Positions 43,710 through 51,666 of a stretch of DNA of 64,000 nucleotides are shown one piece after another. This stretch comes from Brevibacillus brevis (lineage in GTDB: Bacteria > Bacillota > Bacilli > Brevibacillales > Brevibacillaceae), in NCBI RefSeq assembly GCF_001039275.2, contig NZ_CP030117.1:5380001-5444000 (forward strand), in the 5' to 3' direction. Position 1 is the first letter of the stretch. Each line of letters opens with the position of its first letter. A program made the position numbers and the translations under genes. The notes beneath the pieces are model-generated. The model had not been told where the DNA came from, ran no database searches, and saw only the letters and a list, made by a program, of their open reading frames with translations.

Positions 43710-44750
43710 ATGTATACAGATTCAAAAATCTTGAAATCTCTGTTTTACATCCAGCTCTTCTCAAGTTTTCTCGTTGTAGTCGGTCATTTCACGGCTTCTG
43801 CACTTTCTTTTACAGATCCCTTTTGGATCGTGGCCCTCAATCAGATCAGTCGCTACGGCACTGTCCTGTTGACGATCGCCACAGGTTATTTGACTGCTTA
43901 TTCTTTTGAAGCCAAGAGCCCTACTGCTCGCGAGTTTTTTTCAGGGAAGCTTCTGTATATTTTTGTCCCTTATTTAGTCTCTGGTGTCCTGTACCATTAC
44001 TTGTTGAAAAAAGGGATGCCTCAAACTGCCCAGGACTTTACGAACATTGTTTTAGGCAAAACGGGTGACCATCTGTACTTTGTATTTATGATTTGCCAGT
44101 ATTACGTTTTTGCCTATCTGTTTCGTCGTGTGATCACCAAACGCAACATTTTGTCTGTCATTTGGATTCTGCTCGGTATTCAGTACGTGTACATCAACTA
44201 CATCCATCAGGGCTGGTTCGGGCTCACCACGCGTCATATGCTCCCGAGCTGGATTTTTACCCTGTACATGGGGCATGTGTTGTATTGGTACCGTGAATCG
44301 ATTCTATCCTTTTTGCGAAACAACCGTTCCATCCTGACACTGATGACGGGTGTTTCCACTGCGGCTGCGCTGTTTTTTGTTGTCTCAAACAAGCTGTATG
44401 TGGCTGTGCATTTGACTTTTGTCTTCGCCACGCTTCTGTCGTTTCTTGTGCTCATGGTCTTCTTTCTGGAACGCGTCGATCGTTTGCACATCAAGTTTCG
44501 AAAAGGGCTGACGTATTTTATTTTCTTGTTCCACTCTGCTTTTTTGATCATGTTCAAAGATTATCTGTTTGCGAAATACGGCGAGGTCGCTTGGCTGTTT
44601 GAAAACACGTGGTACTCGCTCTTGTACTTGCTCCTGATTATTGGGTGCAGTTGTCTGTTGGCGCTCATGCTGGTTTGGCTGGTAAACAAACTGGAGCGTA
44701 TCTCCAAAACCATACGCCAAACTCGCAGGCAGCTTCAGGCTAGCAAATAA
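43710..44750 (+). CDS. membrane acyltransferase family 3 (OafA/WecH-like)
   Basis: A 346-aa integral membrane protein with about ten hydrophobic segments. It begins MYTDSKILKSLFYIQLFSSF and has the conserved early His in VVGHFTASALSF and Arg in ISRYGTVLLTIATGYL; the GKLLYIFVPYLV stretch matches the family's RRxxRI-P region. Such enzymes O-acetylate or otherwise acylate exported glycans. I start at ATG 43710 with GGAG 9 nt upstream; the frame is open 62 codons 5', overlapping a terminator. Substrate unknown. Confidence 0.83.
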   Translation: MYTDSKILKSLFYIQLFSSFLVVVGHFTASALSFTDPFWIVALNQISRYGTVLLTIATGYLTAYSFEAKSPTAREFFSGKLLYIFVPYLVSGVLYHYLLKKGMPQTAQDFTNIVLGKTGDHLYFVFMICQYYVFAYLFRRVITKRNILSVIWILLGIQYVYINYIHQGWFGLTTRHMLPSWIFTLYMGHVLYWYRESILSFLRNNRSILTLMTGVSTAAALFFVVSNKLYVAVHLTFVFATLLSFLVLMVFFLERVDRLHIKFRKGLTYFIFLFHSAFLIMFKDYLFAKYGEVAWLFENTWYSLLYLLLIIGCSCLLALMLVWLVNKLERISKTIRQTRRQLQASK

Positions 44751-44770
44751 ACAGCTTTTTCACAAAAAAT

Positions 44771-44828
44771 GACCTATTCATGGTGCACGTCTGTTAACGA
44801 TCGTGCCTTCATGGATAGGTCGCTTTTT
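44771..44828. terminator. bidirectional terminator between acyltransferase and kinase genes
   Basis: GACCTATTCATG (44771-44782) pairs with CATGGATAGGTC (44810-44821) with one mismatch; an inner GCACG/CGTGC extends it. T-runs follow on both strands. Confidence 0.9.
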
Positions 44829-44835
44829 TGTCCCG

Positions 44836-45978
44836 TTAGATAGGATGGCTCATCGACATCGAGCCACTTTTACATGTGTCACAGGGCTTGAATTGCATGG
44901 AAAATTTCGTCAACTGATCAGTAGACTCGCACGTAATCGTTCCCCCATGCCGCTCAATAATTTCTTTGCAGACGTATAAGCCAATTCCAGTACCGAGCTC
45001 CTTCGTCGTGAAAAACGGTTCAAAAATAACCGAGAGCAGATCAGGTGGAATTGGCGATCCATTGTTGGAAACCGTAATCAAGGACCTGTCAGGCGTTTGG
45101 GACACCTCAATGACAATCTCCTTATCGCCTGTTTTTTTATGTAACGCATCCAGTGCATTGGAAATGATGTTGATAAACACCTGCTTCATCTCATCCTTGT
45201 AGCCTTTTAGTTGAAAGGTAGGATCGATACTGCATTTGATATCCACATTCACGTCAACGATATTCGGATAGAGGAAGGAAAGAATCTCATCGAATAACTC
45301 CCAAACGCTAAAAACCTCCATTTGTTTATAAACCGCTCCCTTTTTCGAGACCAGCAAAAACTGGGAAACCCGGTAATTCAATTGCCGCAGCTCATTTTCA
45401 ATGATCTCTACGTAAGGGAGATTCGGATAATCTTCTTTTAACAAACGAGAGAATCCCATAATGGAAGTAAGTGGATTTCGGAATTCGTGGACGAAGCTCG
45501 ATGCCATTTGCCCCAGGATCGTGAGCCTGTCTTTGTGAGAACGCTCGATAAATAACTTCTTCTCTTCCAAATCGTCGTCCTTGAGATCGGTGTATTTAAA
45601 AACAGCGTGTACCAAAAAGACATCAAAGCATTCGTTTATTTTTAATAAGGCAGGCATCAAAACGGCAGGCGTAAACGGACCTTTTTGGAGAAGATCGATA
45701 ACCATTTCCCGGCCCATGCACACGTTGGAAACAAAATCGCCAATGTTGGTCTCTGCCCGGTTTCGTTCATATGCGACCTTGTAAGCCAATTCTTTAATAT
45801 CCTCAAGAGTGATTTCCGAACGAAAATATTCAATAACCATACGATACAGTGCTTGGCCATTCAGATGGATCAATCCCTTGTATTGATCACCGTCCGAAAC
45901 CGCAATTCGTCGCTTAAATTCTTTTACGATCATTGCCTCGTGCTCGTCCAAATATACTGCCAAGTCATCCATCGGCAT
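44836..45978 (-). CDS. orphan soluble histidine kinase
   Basis: A 380-aa kinase without membrane spans. The N-terminal ~140 residues are a helical sensor region (FVSNVCMGREMVIDLL). HisKA reads SSFVHEFRNPLTSIMGFSRL with the phospho-His near residue 165. HATPase has NIISNALDALHKKTGD (N-box) and GTGIGLYVCKEI. The C-terminus ends with CDTCKSGSMSMS, a Cys pair of unknown purpose. HEFRNPL-type kinases without partner regulators in spore formers often feed the Spo0F/Spo0A phosphorelay; that is inference. Monocistronic. Confidence 0.88.
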   Translation of the reverse strand: MPMDDLAVYLDEHEAMIVKEFKRRIAVSDGDQYKGLIHLNGQALYRMVIEYFRSEITLEDIKELAYKVAYERNRAETNIGDFVSNVCMGREMVIDLLQKGPFTPAVLMPALLKINECFDVFLVHAVFKYTDLKDDDLEEKKLFIERSHKDRLTILGQMASSFVHEFRNPLTSIMGFSRLLKEDYPNLPYVEIIENELRQLNYRVSQFLLVSKKGAVYKQMEVFSVWELFDEILSFLYPNIVDVNVDIKCSIDPTFQLKGYKDEMKQVFINIISNALDALHKKTGDKEIVIEVSQTPDRSLITVSNNGSPIPPDLLSVIFEPFFTTKELGTGIGLYVCKEIIERHGGTITCESTDQLTKFSMQFKPCDTCKSGSMSMSHPI

Positions 45979-46090
45979 CTATCCCCACTCCGAATAATAG
46001 GCAAATCCCCTTCCAACCTATTATACTATCATCACTGTTAATTAACTAAATATTTTTACTACTTTAATAAAAAAGAATAGGAAAGGGGAA

Positions 46091-46121
46091 AGGAGCTACT
46101 TGTTATCGTAGCTCCTTTTTG
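46091..46121. terminator. terminator downstream of the collagen-like remnant
   Basis: GGAGCTAC (46092-46099)/GTAGCTCC (46108-46115), TTTTT on the plus side. It sits right after the remnant's stop codon on the minus strand. Confidence 0.7.
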
Positions 46122-46125
46122 CCTA

Positions 46126-46540
46126 CTACGTGCTTATTTTTATAATTGTCAAGGTCGCTCCAGCCCCTGTCAGAAGGGTGGTTGTTCCCAATAATCCGAA
46201 CAGTTGCAGCGTGATTGTGGCTCCAGCGGTGAGAGGAGCGTTGGCGTGTATGGCGTCCCATTTAGCAAGATCCTCGAGCTAACCAGTAAAGCAGCCGTCG
46301 TATTGATGGAATACAAAATCAAGTAGTTCCCTGCCGAAGGAACCGTAAATACCGTATTTGGGGCATTCACCGTAATGCCACCTGCTAACACCTGGTTGTT
46401 CGGTAGAGGGATATTCGTTCCTCCTAGGACTACGGATATGAGTGATCCTGAAGTATTGGCCCCGAAGGCGTTGATGTTGGTGAAGACTGTACCTGTCGAT
46501 TCGGTGGGACCGGTTTCTCCTGTGGCTCCGGGAGTGCTTC
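46126..46540 (-). pseudogene. C-terminal remnant of a collagen-like (BclA-type) gene
   Basis: Minus-strand translation from about 46538 gives PGATGETGPTESTG (end of a collagen stalk) and then a BclA-type head (GSLISVVLGGTNIPLPNNQV, TVPSAGNYLILYSINTTA, SRILLNGTPYTPT). Near 46245 the frame shifts: the expected APLTAGATITLQLFGLLGTT continuation and IIKIST end lie in another frame, closing at TAG 46126. No start codon or N-terminal domain exists; the 5' side ends abruptly at ~46540, where plus-strand TPR coding sequence begins. So the gene is both truncated and frameshifted. Confidence 0.8.
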
Positions 46541-47037
46541 GTCAGGCTGTAAGTGCGAGCAAAGGCGACATCGCAAACGAATTTTTTCGCGCTAAACAAT
46601 TAGAGCATGCATTTACACTGGTGAATCAAGCAATGAAAGGCTTCTTGACCACCAAACAACCTCCTCCGTCTATTTGCTACAAGCTGAAATTCGATATTCT
46701 TTTCCAACATGGCAGTATGCGCGGAGCATGGCCGGGAATTGCACGAGCTATTCAAATCTACCCCAATTACGTAGACCTTCATTTTTACAAAGGCGTTTTC
46801 CTGATGGAGCATGGTCTGTATGCCGAGGCGGTAAAAGCTTTCGAGTACTGCTTCGAGATCGGGGACACTCAGTGGGAGCATTTTAGTGAACAAGGAATGG
46901 GAAGCTTTTACGCTTTTCACTATTTGGGACGATGCATGGAGCGCATGGGGAAGGCACATGAATCCCTTGTCTACGATTACACAGCGAGCTCCATACATGC
47001 TTCGTACTTCGCACAAAAGCGAGAGGTGGTGCTATGA
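46540..47037 (+). pseudogene. C-terminal TPR part of a glycosyltransferase, headless
   Basis: The plus-strand frame is open from 46375, but the part before ~46540 only reads antisense to the collagen-like remnant. From 46540 on it encodes TPR-type helices (YPNYVDLHFYKGVFLMEHGL, YAEAVKAFEYCFEIGD, AFHYLGRCMERMGK) as found at the C-terminus of SunS-like TPR glycosyltransferases. The catalytic N-terminal GT-A domain is missing and no start codon with ribosome site is seen at the junction. It ends with ATGA overlap to the next gene. I interpret it as the product of a deletion that joined two glycoprotein-locus fragments. Confidence 0.7.
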
Positions 47038-47771
47038 GCGTGAAAACGCGCGTGCTAATCGGAAGTCCAGTTTGTCAGAAACCAGATGTTCTCCGGATGT
47101 TTTTGTTTTCGTTAGAAAGGCTATCGAGTTCAAGCTTGACGTTGCACTATTTGTTCGTAGATGACAATAACGATCCGCTTTCGAGCAAAATGCTTCAAAA
47201 CTTTGCAGATAAACACACGGGACAGGTCGACATTATCCCCGCTGCTGGCAGCCTCCATCCTTATACATGCGATGAGGCGACCCATTTCTGGAGCGACGCA
47301 CTCGTTTGGAAGGTCGCTGGATTCAAGGACGAAATGATCGCCCGCGCCAAACACCAAGATTACGATGCCCTTTTCCTCATCGATTCGGACTTGCTTATCC
47401 AGCCAACCACTTTGGAAGTTTTGCTTGCCTTTGAAAAAGAGATCATATCTGAAATCTTCTGGACGAGCTGGACACCAGATACCGTCCCTGTCCCTCAGGT
47501 GTGGCTCAAAGATGAATACACCCAATTCGAATGCGCTCGCAATGAACAAATTTCCTTAGAAGAGCAATACCTGCGGAAGTACGCCTTCTACGGACAACTC
47601 CGTGTCCCCGGCGTATATGAGGTAGGTGGTTTAGGGGGGTGCACCCTCATCCGCAGAAAAGCACTGCATGCTGGCGTCAGCTTTAAGCAAATACCAAATC
47701 TGAGCTTCTGGGGAGAGGACCGTCATTTCTGCATTCGGGCTCAGGCTTTGGGCTTGTCACTTTTTGGATGA
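47034..47771 (+). CDS. glycosyltransferase (GT-A type), probably C-terminally truncated
   Basis: A 245-aa GT-A enzyme: opening VKTRVLIGSPVCQKP, nucleotide-sugar metal motif DSD in LFLIDSDLLI, acceptor-side block GGLGGCTLIRRKAL and catalytic-type WGEDRHFCIRAQALG. After LGLSLFG the frame stops at once, whereas relatives I know of usually go on for a further stretch after this block, so the end may be lost. It overlaps the TPR fragment by 4 bp. Such enzymes decorate spore-surface collagen-like proteins; the neighbouring collagen-like remnant fits that. Confidence 0.72.
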   Translation: MSVKTRVLIGSPVCQKPDVLRMFLFSLERLSSSSLTLHYLFVDDNNDPLSSKMLQNFADKHTGQVDIIPAAGSLHPYTCDEATHFWSDALVWKVAGFKDEMIARAKHQDYDALFLIDSDLLIQPTTLEVLLAFEKEIISEIFWTSWTPDTVPVPQVWLKDEYTQFECARNEQISLEEQYLRKYAFYGQLRVPGVYEVGGLGGCTLIRRKALHAGVSFKQIPNLSFWGEDRHFCIRAQALGLSLFG

Positions 47772-47857
47772 AGCAAATCTACGGCTCCGCCCTCCTGTGA
47801 TCAACAATACGATCCCCCTTGGAAACTAACCCATTATATGGTATGCTGGTGCCACGT

Positions 47858-48101
47858 CTATTTGGATGGAAAGGTACGGTAACTACGTATGCCAACAACT
47901 ACTTTGTAATGGCCTAAAAAACTGGATAGCTTGCCCTTCGGAAAACAAACGGTTTTTCGCACAGGAGCAGTCTGCCCTTTTTTCCCATTACAAAGGAACG
48001 TAACGAAATCTGTAGGTGTAGATCCTATCGGAGGTTCGCTATGGGGAATCTCCGTTTTTTTGTGTTCCAAAAAAGGCCTACCCTACAGGACATCCAAATA
48101 G
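47858..48101. repeat. 244-bp element of nested inverted repeats with internal terminator-like hairpin
   Basis: Outer arms CTATTTGGATG (47858-47868) and CATCCAAATAG (48091-48101) are perfect 11-bp complements. Inner arms CTTTGTAATGG (47902-47912) and CCATTACAAAG (47985-47995) are also perfect. Between them lie a small GGTACG/CGTATGCC hairpin and the terminator-like stem at 48029-48061. No open frame of note. It fills most of the 370-bp gap between the glycosyltransferase and the S4-domain gene. It may be a MITE or a structured leader RNA. Confidence 0.6.
48029..48061 (+). terminator. terminator-like hairpin inside the nested-repeat element
   Basis: CGGAGGTTC (48029-48037)/GAATCTCCG (48046-48054) followed by TTTTTTT, 80 bp before the S4-domain gene. 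Confidence 0.7.
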
Positions 48102-48141
48102 CAAGTGCGTTCCTTTCACTTTTTACACGAGGTGAAGGACC

Positions 48142-48645
48142 ATGCATACCATCGAGCATACGTGGGTACTACGTGAAAATCATGAAAATCAGCCAGTACG
48201 GCGATATTGCAGCAATTGCGGGCGAACCGTTCTCTTTTTCGATACAAACGTCCGGCGCCACAACGCAAATGGCAAAAACATCTATCGCTTCGCTATCTAT
48301 AAATGTGAAAAAAATCATACGTGGAACGAAAAGCTGGCCATCTACAAAGCCTTTACAGATCATCGGGAGGTACCAGATACGGAGTTCAGCGAAGAAATCT
48401 CGCCGCTCCCTCCTCTCCCCTTGCATGAATACCAGGAAAAAGGCGTTCAGGAAGTGACGATTCGGATTGAGCGCGCAGAGGCTCGGTTCAGACTCGACAA
48501 GCTGCTGTCTGAACAGATAGAAGGCTGGAGCCGCAGCGAGATTGTCCGCAAAATCAAGGACGGTCACATTCGCCTGAATGAGCAGCAAACGAAGCCAAGC
48601 GCTGTCTTGAGTGCAGCGGATATCATTCAGATTTTGATTGAGTAA
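48142..48645 (+). CDS. zinc-ribbon plus S4 RNA-binding domain protein
   Basis: A 167-aa protein. The N-terminal third has CSNCGRTVLF and YKCEKNHTWN, a likely zinc knuckle (two Cys, then Cys and His). The C-terminal ~60 residues are an S4-like domain (RFRLDKLLSEQIEGWSRSEI, VRKIKDGHIRLNEQ). The combination suggests an RNA- or ribosome-binding role, but I know no characterised member. ATG 48142 has GAGGTGAAGG upstream. Its transcript, if started further up, would cross the nested-repeat element and its terminator-like hairpin. Confidence 0.8.
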   Translation: MHTIEHTWVLRENHENQPVRRYCSNCGRTVLFFDTNVRRHNANGKNIYRFAIYKCEKNHTWNEKLAIYKAFTDHREVPDTEFSEEISPLPPLPLHEYQEKGVQEVTIRIERAEARFRLDKLLSEQIEGWSRSEIVRKIKDGHIRLNEQQTKPSAVLSAADIIQILIE

Positions 48646-48658
48646 AAGTATGTATGGG

Positions 48659-48697
48659 AAAAGTCGCAGACGAAATCTGCGGCTTTTCTTTTATTTC
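48659..48697. terminator. bidirectional terminator between S4 gene and endolysin gene
   Basis: AAAAGTCGCAGA (48659-48670)/TCTGCGGCTTTT (48676-48687) with one GU pair. CTTTTATTT follows on the plus strand. It ends the late tailocin transcript on the other strand. Confidence 0.9.
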
Positions 48698-49527
48698 TTC
48701 AATACGACCGCTTTTCTCGGCTCGTCCCACTCCACTTGCAATCCAAGCAAGTCAGCCAGCTCTCTTGTTTTCGCAAAAGTAGTTCCCTGGTCGTTTACAT
48801 AGGAGACTTCCTTTCCGTTTACGGTCACTTTTTGCGTGGAAGGCTCCCATTCCACTGATCCGCCAACTGCCTCCACAATCATCCGGATGGGTACATAGGA
48901 TACATCATCGATTAGTTTCCCTGTGGAAGTAAGTGTCAGTTCAACCGCGCACTTATCCACATCAGGCTGTGGTTTTTGTGGATAAGCTGTGAGAAACCTG
49001 TGGACATCCTGTTGAAACTTTGCCCATGCGTCCTTCGCTGACATTCCCGTATAATTTTGCGCGGTCGTATTGACGACAAAAAAGGCCGGGCAGTTTTTCC
49101 CCGTAATGTCGTAATGACGCCACAGGTGCTCGACTCCCCAGCCATGTCGTTTCAAGATATCCGCGGTCAGTGCCACCGTTTGCTCGTACATTTTCGCAAA
49201 GCTTCCATCTGCATTGACGCACATTTCAATCCCAATCGTGCAGTTGTTCGGATAGTTGCTCAATTTGGTCAAGGCGGCCTGTGAATAAGTTTTCGCCCCG
49301 ACGTGGTAGCCCATCTCGTCCTCAGGCAGACAGCGAATGATTTGTTTGTCATCCACGATGTAGTGGGCGCTCGCTACTGTCGTTGGTCTGTTGAAGTAGT
49401 TTCGGTTTGCGACGGCATTTGCACCGCTGCGTTCGTTGGCCGTCCAGTGGATGACGACTCCTTTTGGGACGATCTTCTTTTTGGGGCGGGAATTTACGTT
49501 GGTCAAAAGCATCTCGGTGATTTTCAT
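48691..49527 (-). CDS. N-acetylmuramoyl-L-alanine amidase endolysin
   Basis: A 278-aa endolysin. The N-terminal ~180 residues are an amidase_2 (PGRP-like) domain: zinc ligands His in GVVIHWTAN, His in LWRHYDITGK and Cys in KNCP, and Glu in IGIEMCVN. The C-terminal ~90 residues are a copper-amine-oxidase-N-like stalk domain (YVPIRMIVEAVGGSVEWEPS, TKVTVNG-type repeats), unusual compared with the SH3b or LysM wall-binding repeats of most endolysins. No signal peptide, so export needs the holin encoded next door. Last gene of the tailocin cluster, equivalent in place to xlyA of PBSX. It cleaves the amide bond between MurNAc and L-Ala to release particles. Confidence 0.92.
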   Translation of the reverse strand: MKITEMLLTNVNSRPKKKIVPKGVVIHWTANERSGANAVANRNYFNRPTTVASAHYIVDDKQIIRCLPEDEMGYHVGAKTYSQAALTKLSNYPNNCTIGIEMCVNADGSFAKMYEQTVALTADILKRHGWGVEHLWRHYDITGKNCPAFFVVNTTAQNYTGMSAKDAWAKFQQDVHRFLTAYPQKPQPDVDKCAVELTLTSTGKLIDDVSYVPIRMIVEAVGGSVEWEPSTQKVTVNGKEVSYVNDQGTTFAKTRELADLLGLQVEWDEPRKAVVLKK

Positions 49528-49533
49528 TGTTTA

Positions 49534-49989
49534 TTAGGACTCCTTTCGTTTGGCTCGCTCAGCCTTTGCCTTGATTTCGGCACTGACTAATCTCTCGATA
49601 GATTTGGGCATCGGCCAGCCTGCGCGGTGGGCATTTGCGGTCAGGCTTGTCCACGTGTGGTAGATGAGGCCGAAGGTGACGCCGTAGAATAAAAAGCCTG
49701 GGGTGCCCATGACGTGGTCCAGGAGATTGGCTACGGCTGGTAGGGCCATGAGGAACAGGGTGCGGAGAATTCGGGAGAGGCCGTAGTCGGAGGAGTAGGA
49801 TTGGTCTTTTTTGGCGGCGGAGATGCCTGTGATCCAGTCGAGGGCGATTAGGAAGAAGAGGACGATAAGGATGTCTTGGCGGTTGGTACCGTATAGATAG
49901 TGAAAGGCGGGCGACACGATTGCACCTGCTGTTGTCGCCCAGGCGTTTGCTGGGGTTGCGATGTTTTCTAGGCTGTGTAGGGGTTTCAT
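49534..49989 (-). CDS. phage holin (Cph1/TcdE-type, phage_holin_4)
   Basis: A 151-aa membrane protein with three hydrophobic segments, including ILIVLFFLIALDWITGISAA with the conserved DWxTG motif, and LFYGVTFGLIYHTWTSL. Family members permeabilise the membrane for endolysin exit. Start ATG follows GGAGGAG. It precedes the endolysin gene by 6 bp. In PBSX the corresponding place is taken by XhlA/XhlB, so the lysis cassette is of a different type here. Confidence 0.9.
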   Translation of the reverse strand: MKPLHSLENIATPANAWATTAGAIVSPAFHYLYGTNRQDILIVLFFLIALDWITGISAAKKDQSYSSDYGLSRILRTLFLMALPAVANLLDHVMGTPGFLFYGVTFGLIYHTWTSLTANAHRAGWPMPKSIERLVSAEIKAKAERAKRKES

Positions 49990-50029
49990 GGTGTGTCTCC
50001 TCCTTTTAATCCGTTATGAAGGAAAAATA

Positions 50030-50048
50030 GCCCCGCTAGGAACGGGGC
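50030..50048 (-). terminator. GC-rich hairpin before the holin gene
   Basis: GCCCCG/CGGGGC with a 7-nt loop, followed by CTATTTTTCC on the minus strand. Confidence 0.7.
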
Positions 50049-50095
50049 GAGATGTTGGTCTTCGTGATAGATAGCTGAGTTTTTTCCATGAAAAA

Positions 50096-50122
50096 GCGCC
50101 TCTCCTGAGTAGGATAAGGCGC
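50096..50122 (-). terminator. hairpin after the xkdX-like gene
   Basis: GCGCCT/AGGCGC with a 15-nt loop, TTTTTC on the minus strand. Two terminator-like hairpins in series separate tail genes from the lysis genes. Confidence 0.65.
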
Positions 50123-50123
50123 C

Positions 50124-50270
50124 TTACATGCTTTTTTGTGGTTGAGTCATGATCTCTGTTTTTTCTGTATCTGTGATGTGCTTCTTGGTGACTGCGATTG
50201 TCAATTCAGCCTCTGTCCAAACTCCGTCTTCCCAGCGCATTTTGCAGTAGTTGTACAGTTTGCTTGTCAT
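50124..50270 (-). CDS. xkdX: XkdX family small phage protein
   Basis: A 48-aa protein from ATG 50270 with a GGAGGGG site. The text KLYNYCKMRWEDGVWTEAEL followed by VTKKHITDTE is characteristic of XkdX, a ~50-residue protein encoded after the tail-fibre genes in PBSX-like phages. Function unknown. It lies 29 bp after the XkdW-like gene. Confidence 0.85.
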   Translation of the reverse strand: MTSKLYNYCKMRWEDGVWTEAELTIAVTKKHITDTEKTEIMTQPQKSM

Positions 50271-50299
50271 GAATTATCCCCTCCTGTTTTATCTTATTC

Positions 50300-50599
50300 T
50301 TATGCAAGCAAGATAGCGTCTAGCGCGTCCTGCGTTGCTTTTAGTTTGGCTTCTAGTTGCTCGATCTTCTCGTCTTGCGTCAATGGGCGGTCTACGTACT
50401 CGTATACGAGTTTTTTTGCTGCTGTGTCGACCTTCAAAATGGCGTTCTTTTGTGGGATGTTCTCTGGTGTCGGGATAGAGCTAACTTTGAGGAAATCACC
50501 CTCGTAAGCCATTTCCGCGAAAACCTCATCGTTATAAGCAATCCTGTCATGGTTTACAACCGTTTTACCTGTTTCCGGCGTGTACAGTACATAAATCAT
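50300..50599 (-). CDS. XkdW-like phage protein
   Basis: A 99-aa protein, MIYVLYTPETGKTVVNHDRI and onward, ending with the coiled segment LTQDEKIEQLEAKLKATQDA. Position between fibre genes and xkdX matches XkdW of PBSX. It overlaps the preceding gene by 4 bp. Probably a tail-fibre accessory; function unproven. Confidence 0.7.
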   Translation of the reverse strand: MIYVLYTPETGKTVVNHDRIAYNDEVFAEMAYEGDFLKVSSIPTPENIPQKNAILKVDTAAKKLVYEYVDRPLTQDEKIEQLEAKLKATQDALDAILLA

Positions 50600-51651
50600 A
50601 GTATTTTCACTCCTGCTCTGAATAAAGTGATTTGATTCGAATCTTGGAAAACGGCGGCAAAATTACCTTTGTTAAATACAACGGAGTGCAAGTTGCTCGA
50701 TTGGGTAATGTTAGCGAGCCGCGCTACGTCTATTGACGCTGACAACTCACTATCTTTATATACCGACATCATTGAGGGGGAGTAAGAGTTTCCGGAACTG
50801 TATTTCATCAACCTTATCCCATTACTTTCCACACTCCCTCCAGCCCTAAACGAATTTAACCCATTGACAGATATATCTTTGATAGTGGTTAGGTATGTGA
50901 CGGCACCCGTTGATGGATCGACAGTTGCGATCTGTCCTGAGCCCGTAACAACGTACAACTGACCAACGGTTTTGTCGAAGTAAATATATGGGGCGTTGGC
51001 AATCGGTGCCGACCACAATTTATTACCCAGCTTGCTATACTTGTGTAACTGACTATTTCCAATTCCATAAAAATTTTCTTCGTTATCAACTTCGAGCGTC
51101 GAATAACCAGATATCAAGATCGTTGTAGGGTTATAGTTATCGAATGCATAGGCCAATGTTTCTGAGTCAAACTTTTGCATTCTGCACCCCGGCCCTTGGT
51201 TGTTACTCATAACGTGATACAAATACTTTCCGCGAATGGCATAAATAATCCAGCCCATCCTGTTCGGTTGATCGGGGAATGGTTGATTGTAAAGTATATT
51301 CAATGAGGAATCCAATACCATAAGCCTAAATCGATCAAAGCAAAAAATTCTATCTAGCGACGGGATGTACTCCATTCGTATTTCTGTGGGCACATTCATT
51401 TCAGGCGGTAGTGTAATGGAGAGGAGCATAGCACCAATTTTTCTATGTTTCCTTAGTGTTCTAGTCTGATCAACGGTGTAAATATTACCTGCATTATCCA
51501 TTACCAAACCACCATTGAGAGGGGTTGATCCGCTCGAAAAGGTCGTGACCCTCTCTGACATTATTCCGGCATTTCCTAAAGGGACGAAGCTGTTTTTGTG
51601 AAACCCTCCACTTCCGACTCCGTGAGATGTTAGTAAATTAGCAACGTTCAT
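50596..51651 (-). CDS. putative tail-tip/receptor-binding protein, repeat-rich
   Basis: A 351-aa protein that I do not match to a family. Repeating short blocks such as GGLVMDNAGNIYTVDQ, STLEVDNEENFYGIGN and IYFDKTVGQLYVVTGSGQI look like beta-propeller blades. Base composition is more AT-rich than the conserved tail genes, typical of exchanged host-range genes. It directly follows the fibre gene (15 bp). Likely a surface-binding component of the particle. Confidence 0.65.
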   Translation of the reverse strand: MNVANLLTSHGVGSGGFHKNSFVPLGNAGIMSERVTTFSSGSTPLNGGLVMDNAGNIYTVDQTRTLRKHRKIGAMLLSITLPPEMNVPTEIRMEYIPSLDRIFCFDRFRLMVLDSSLNILYNQPFPDQPNRMGWIIYAIRGKYLYHVMSNNQGPGCRMQKFDSETLAYAFDNYNPTTILISGYSTLEVDNEENFYGIGNSQLHKYSKLGNKLWSAPIANAPYIYFDKTVGQLYVVTGSGQIATVDPSTGAVTYLTTIKDISVNGLNSFRAGGSVESNGIRLMKYSSGNSYSPSMMSVYKDSELSASIDVARLANITQSSNLHSVVFNKGNFAAVFQDSNQITLFRAGVKIL

Positions 51652-51666
51652 TATTTTCCCTCCTTT

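Noticed and set aside
47858..48101. Known riboswitch classes (T-box, SAM, c-di-GMP, 6S RNA)
   Set aside because: I could not find the T-box AGGGUGGNACCGCG bulge or the conserved cores of the other classes, so I leave it as an unassigned structured element.
48041..48457. 138-codon plus-strand frame
   Set aside because: Out of frame with the S4-domain gene and starts inside the terminator-like hairpin.
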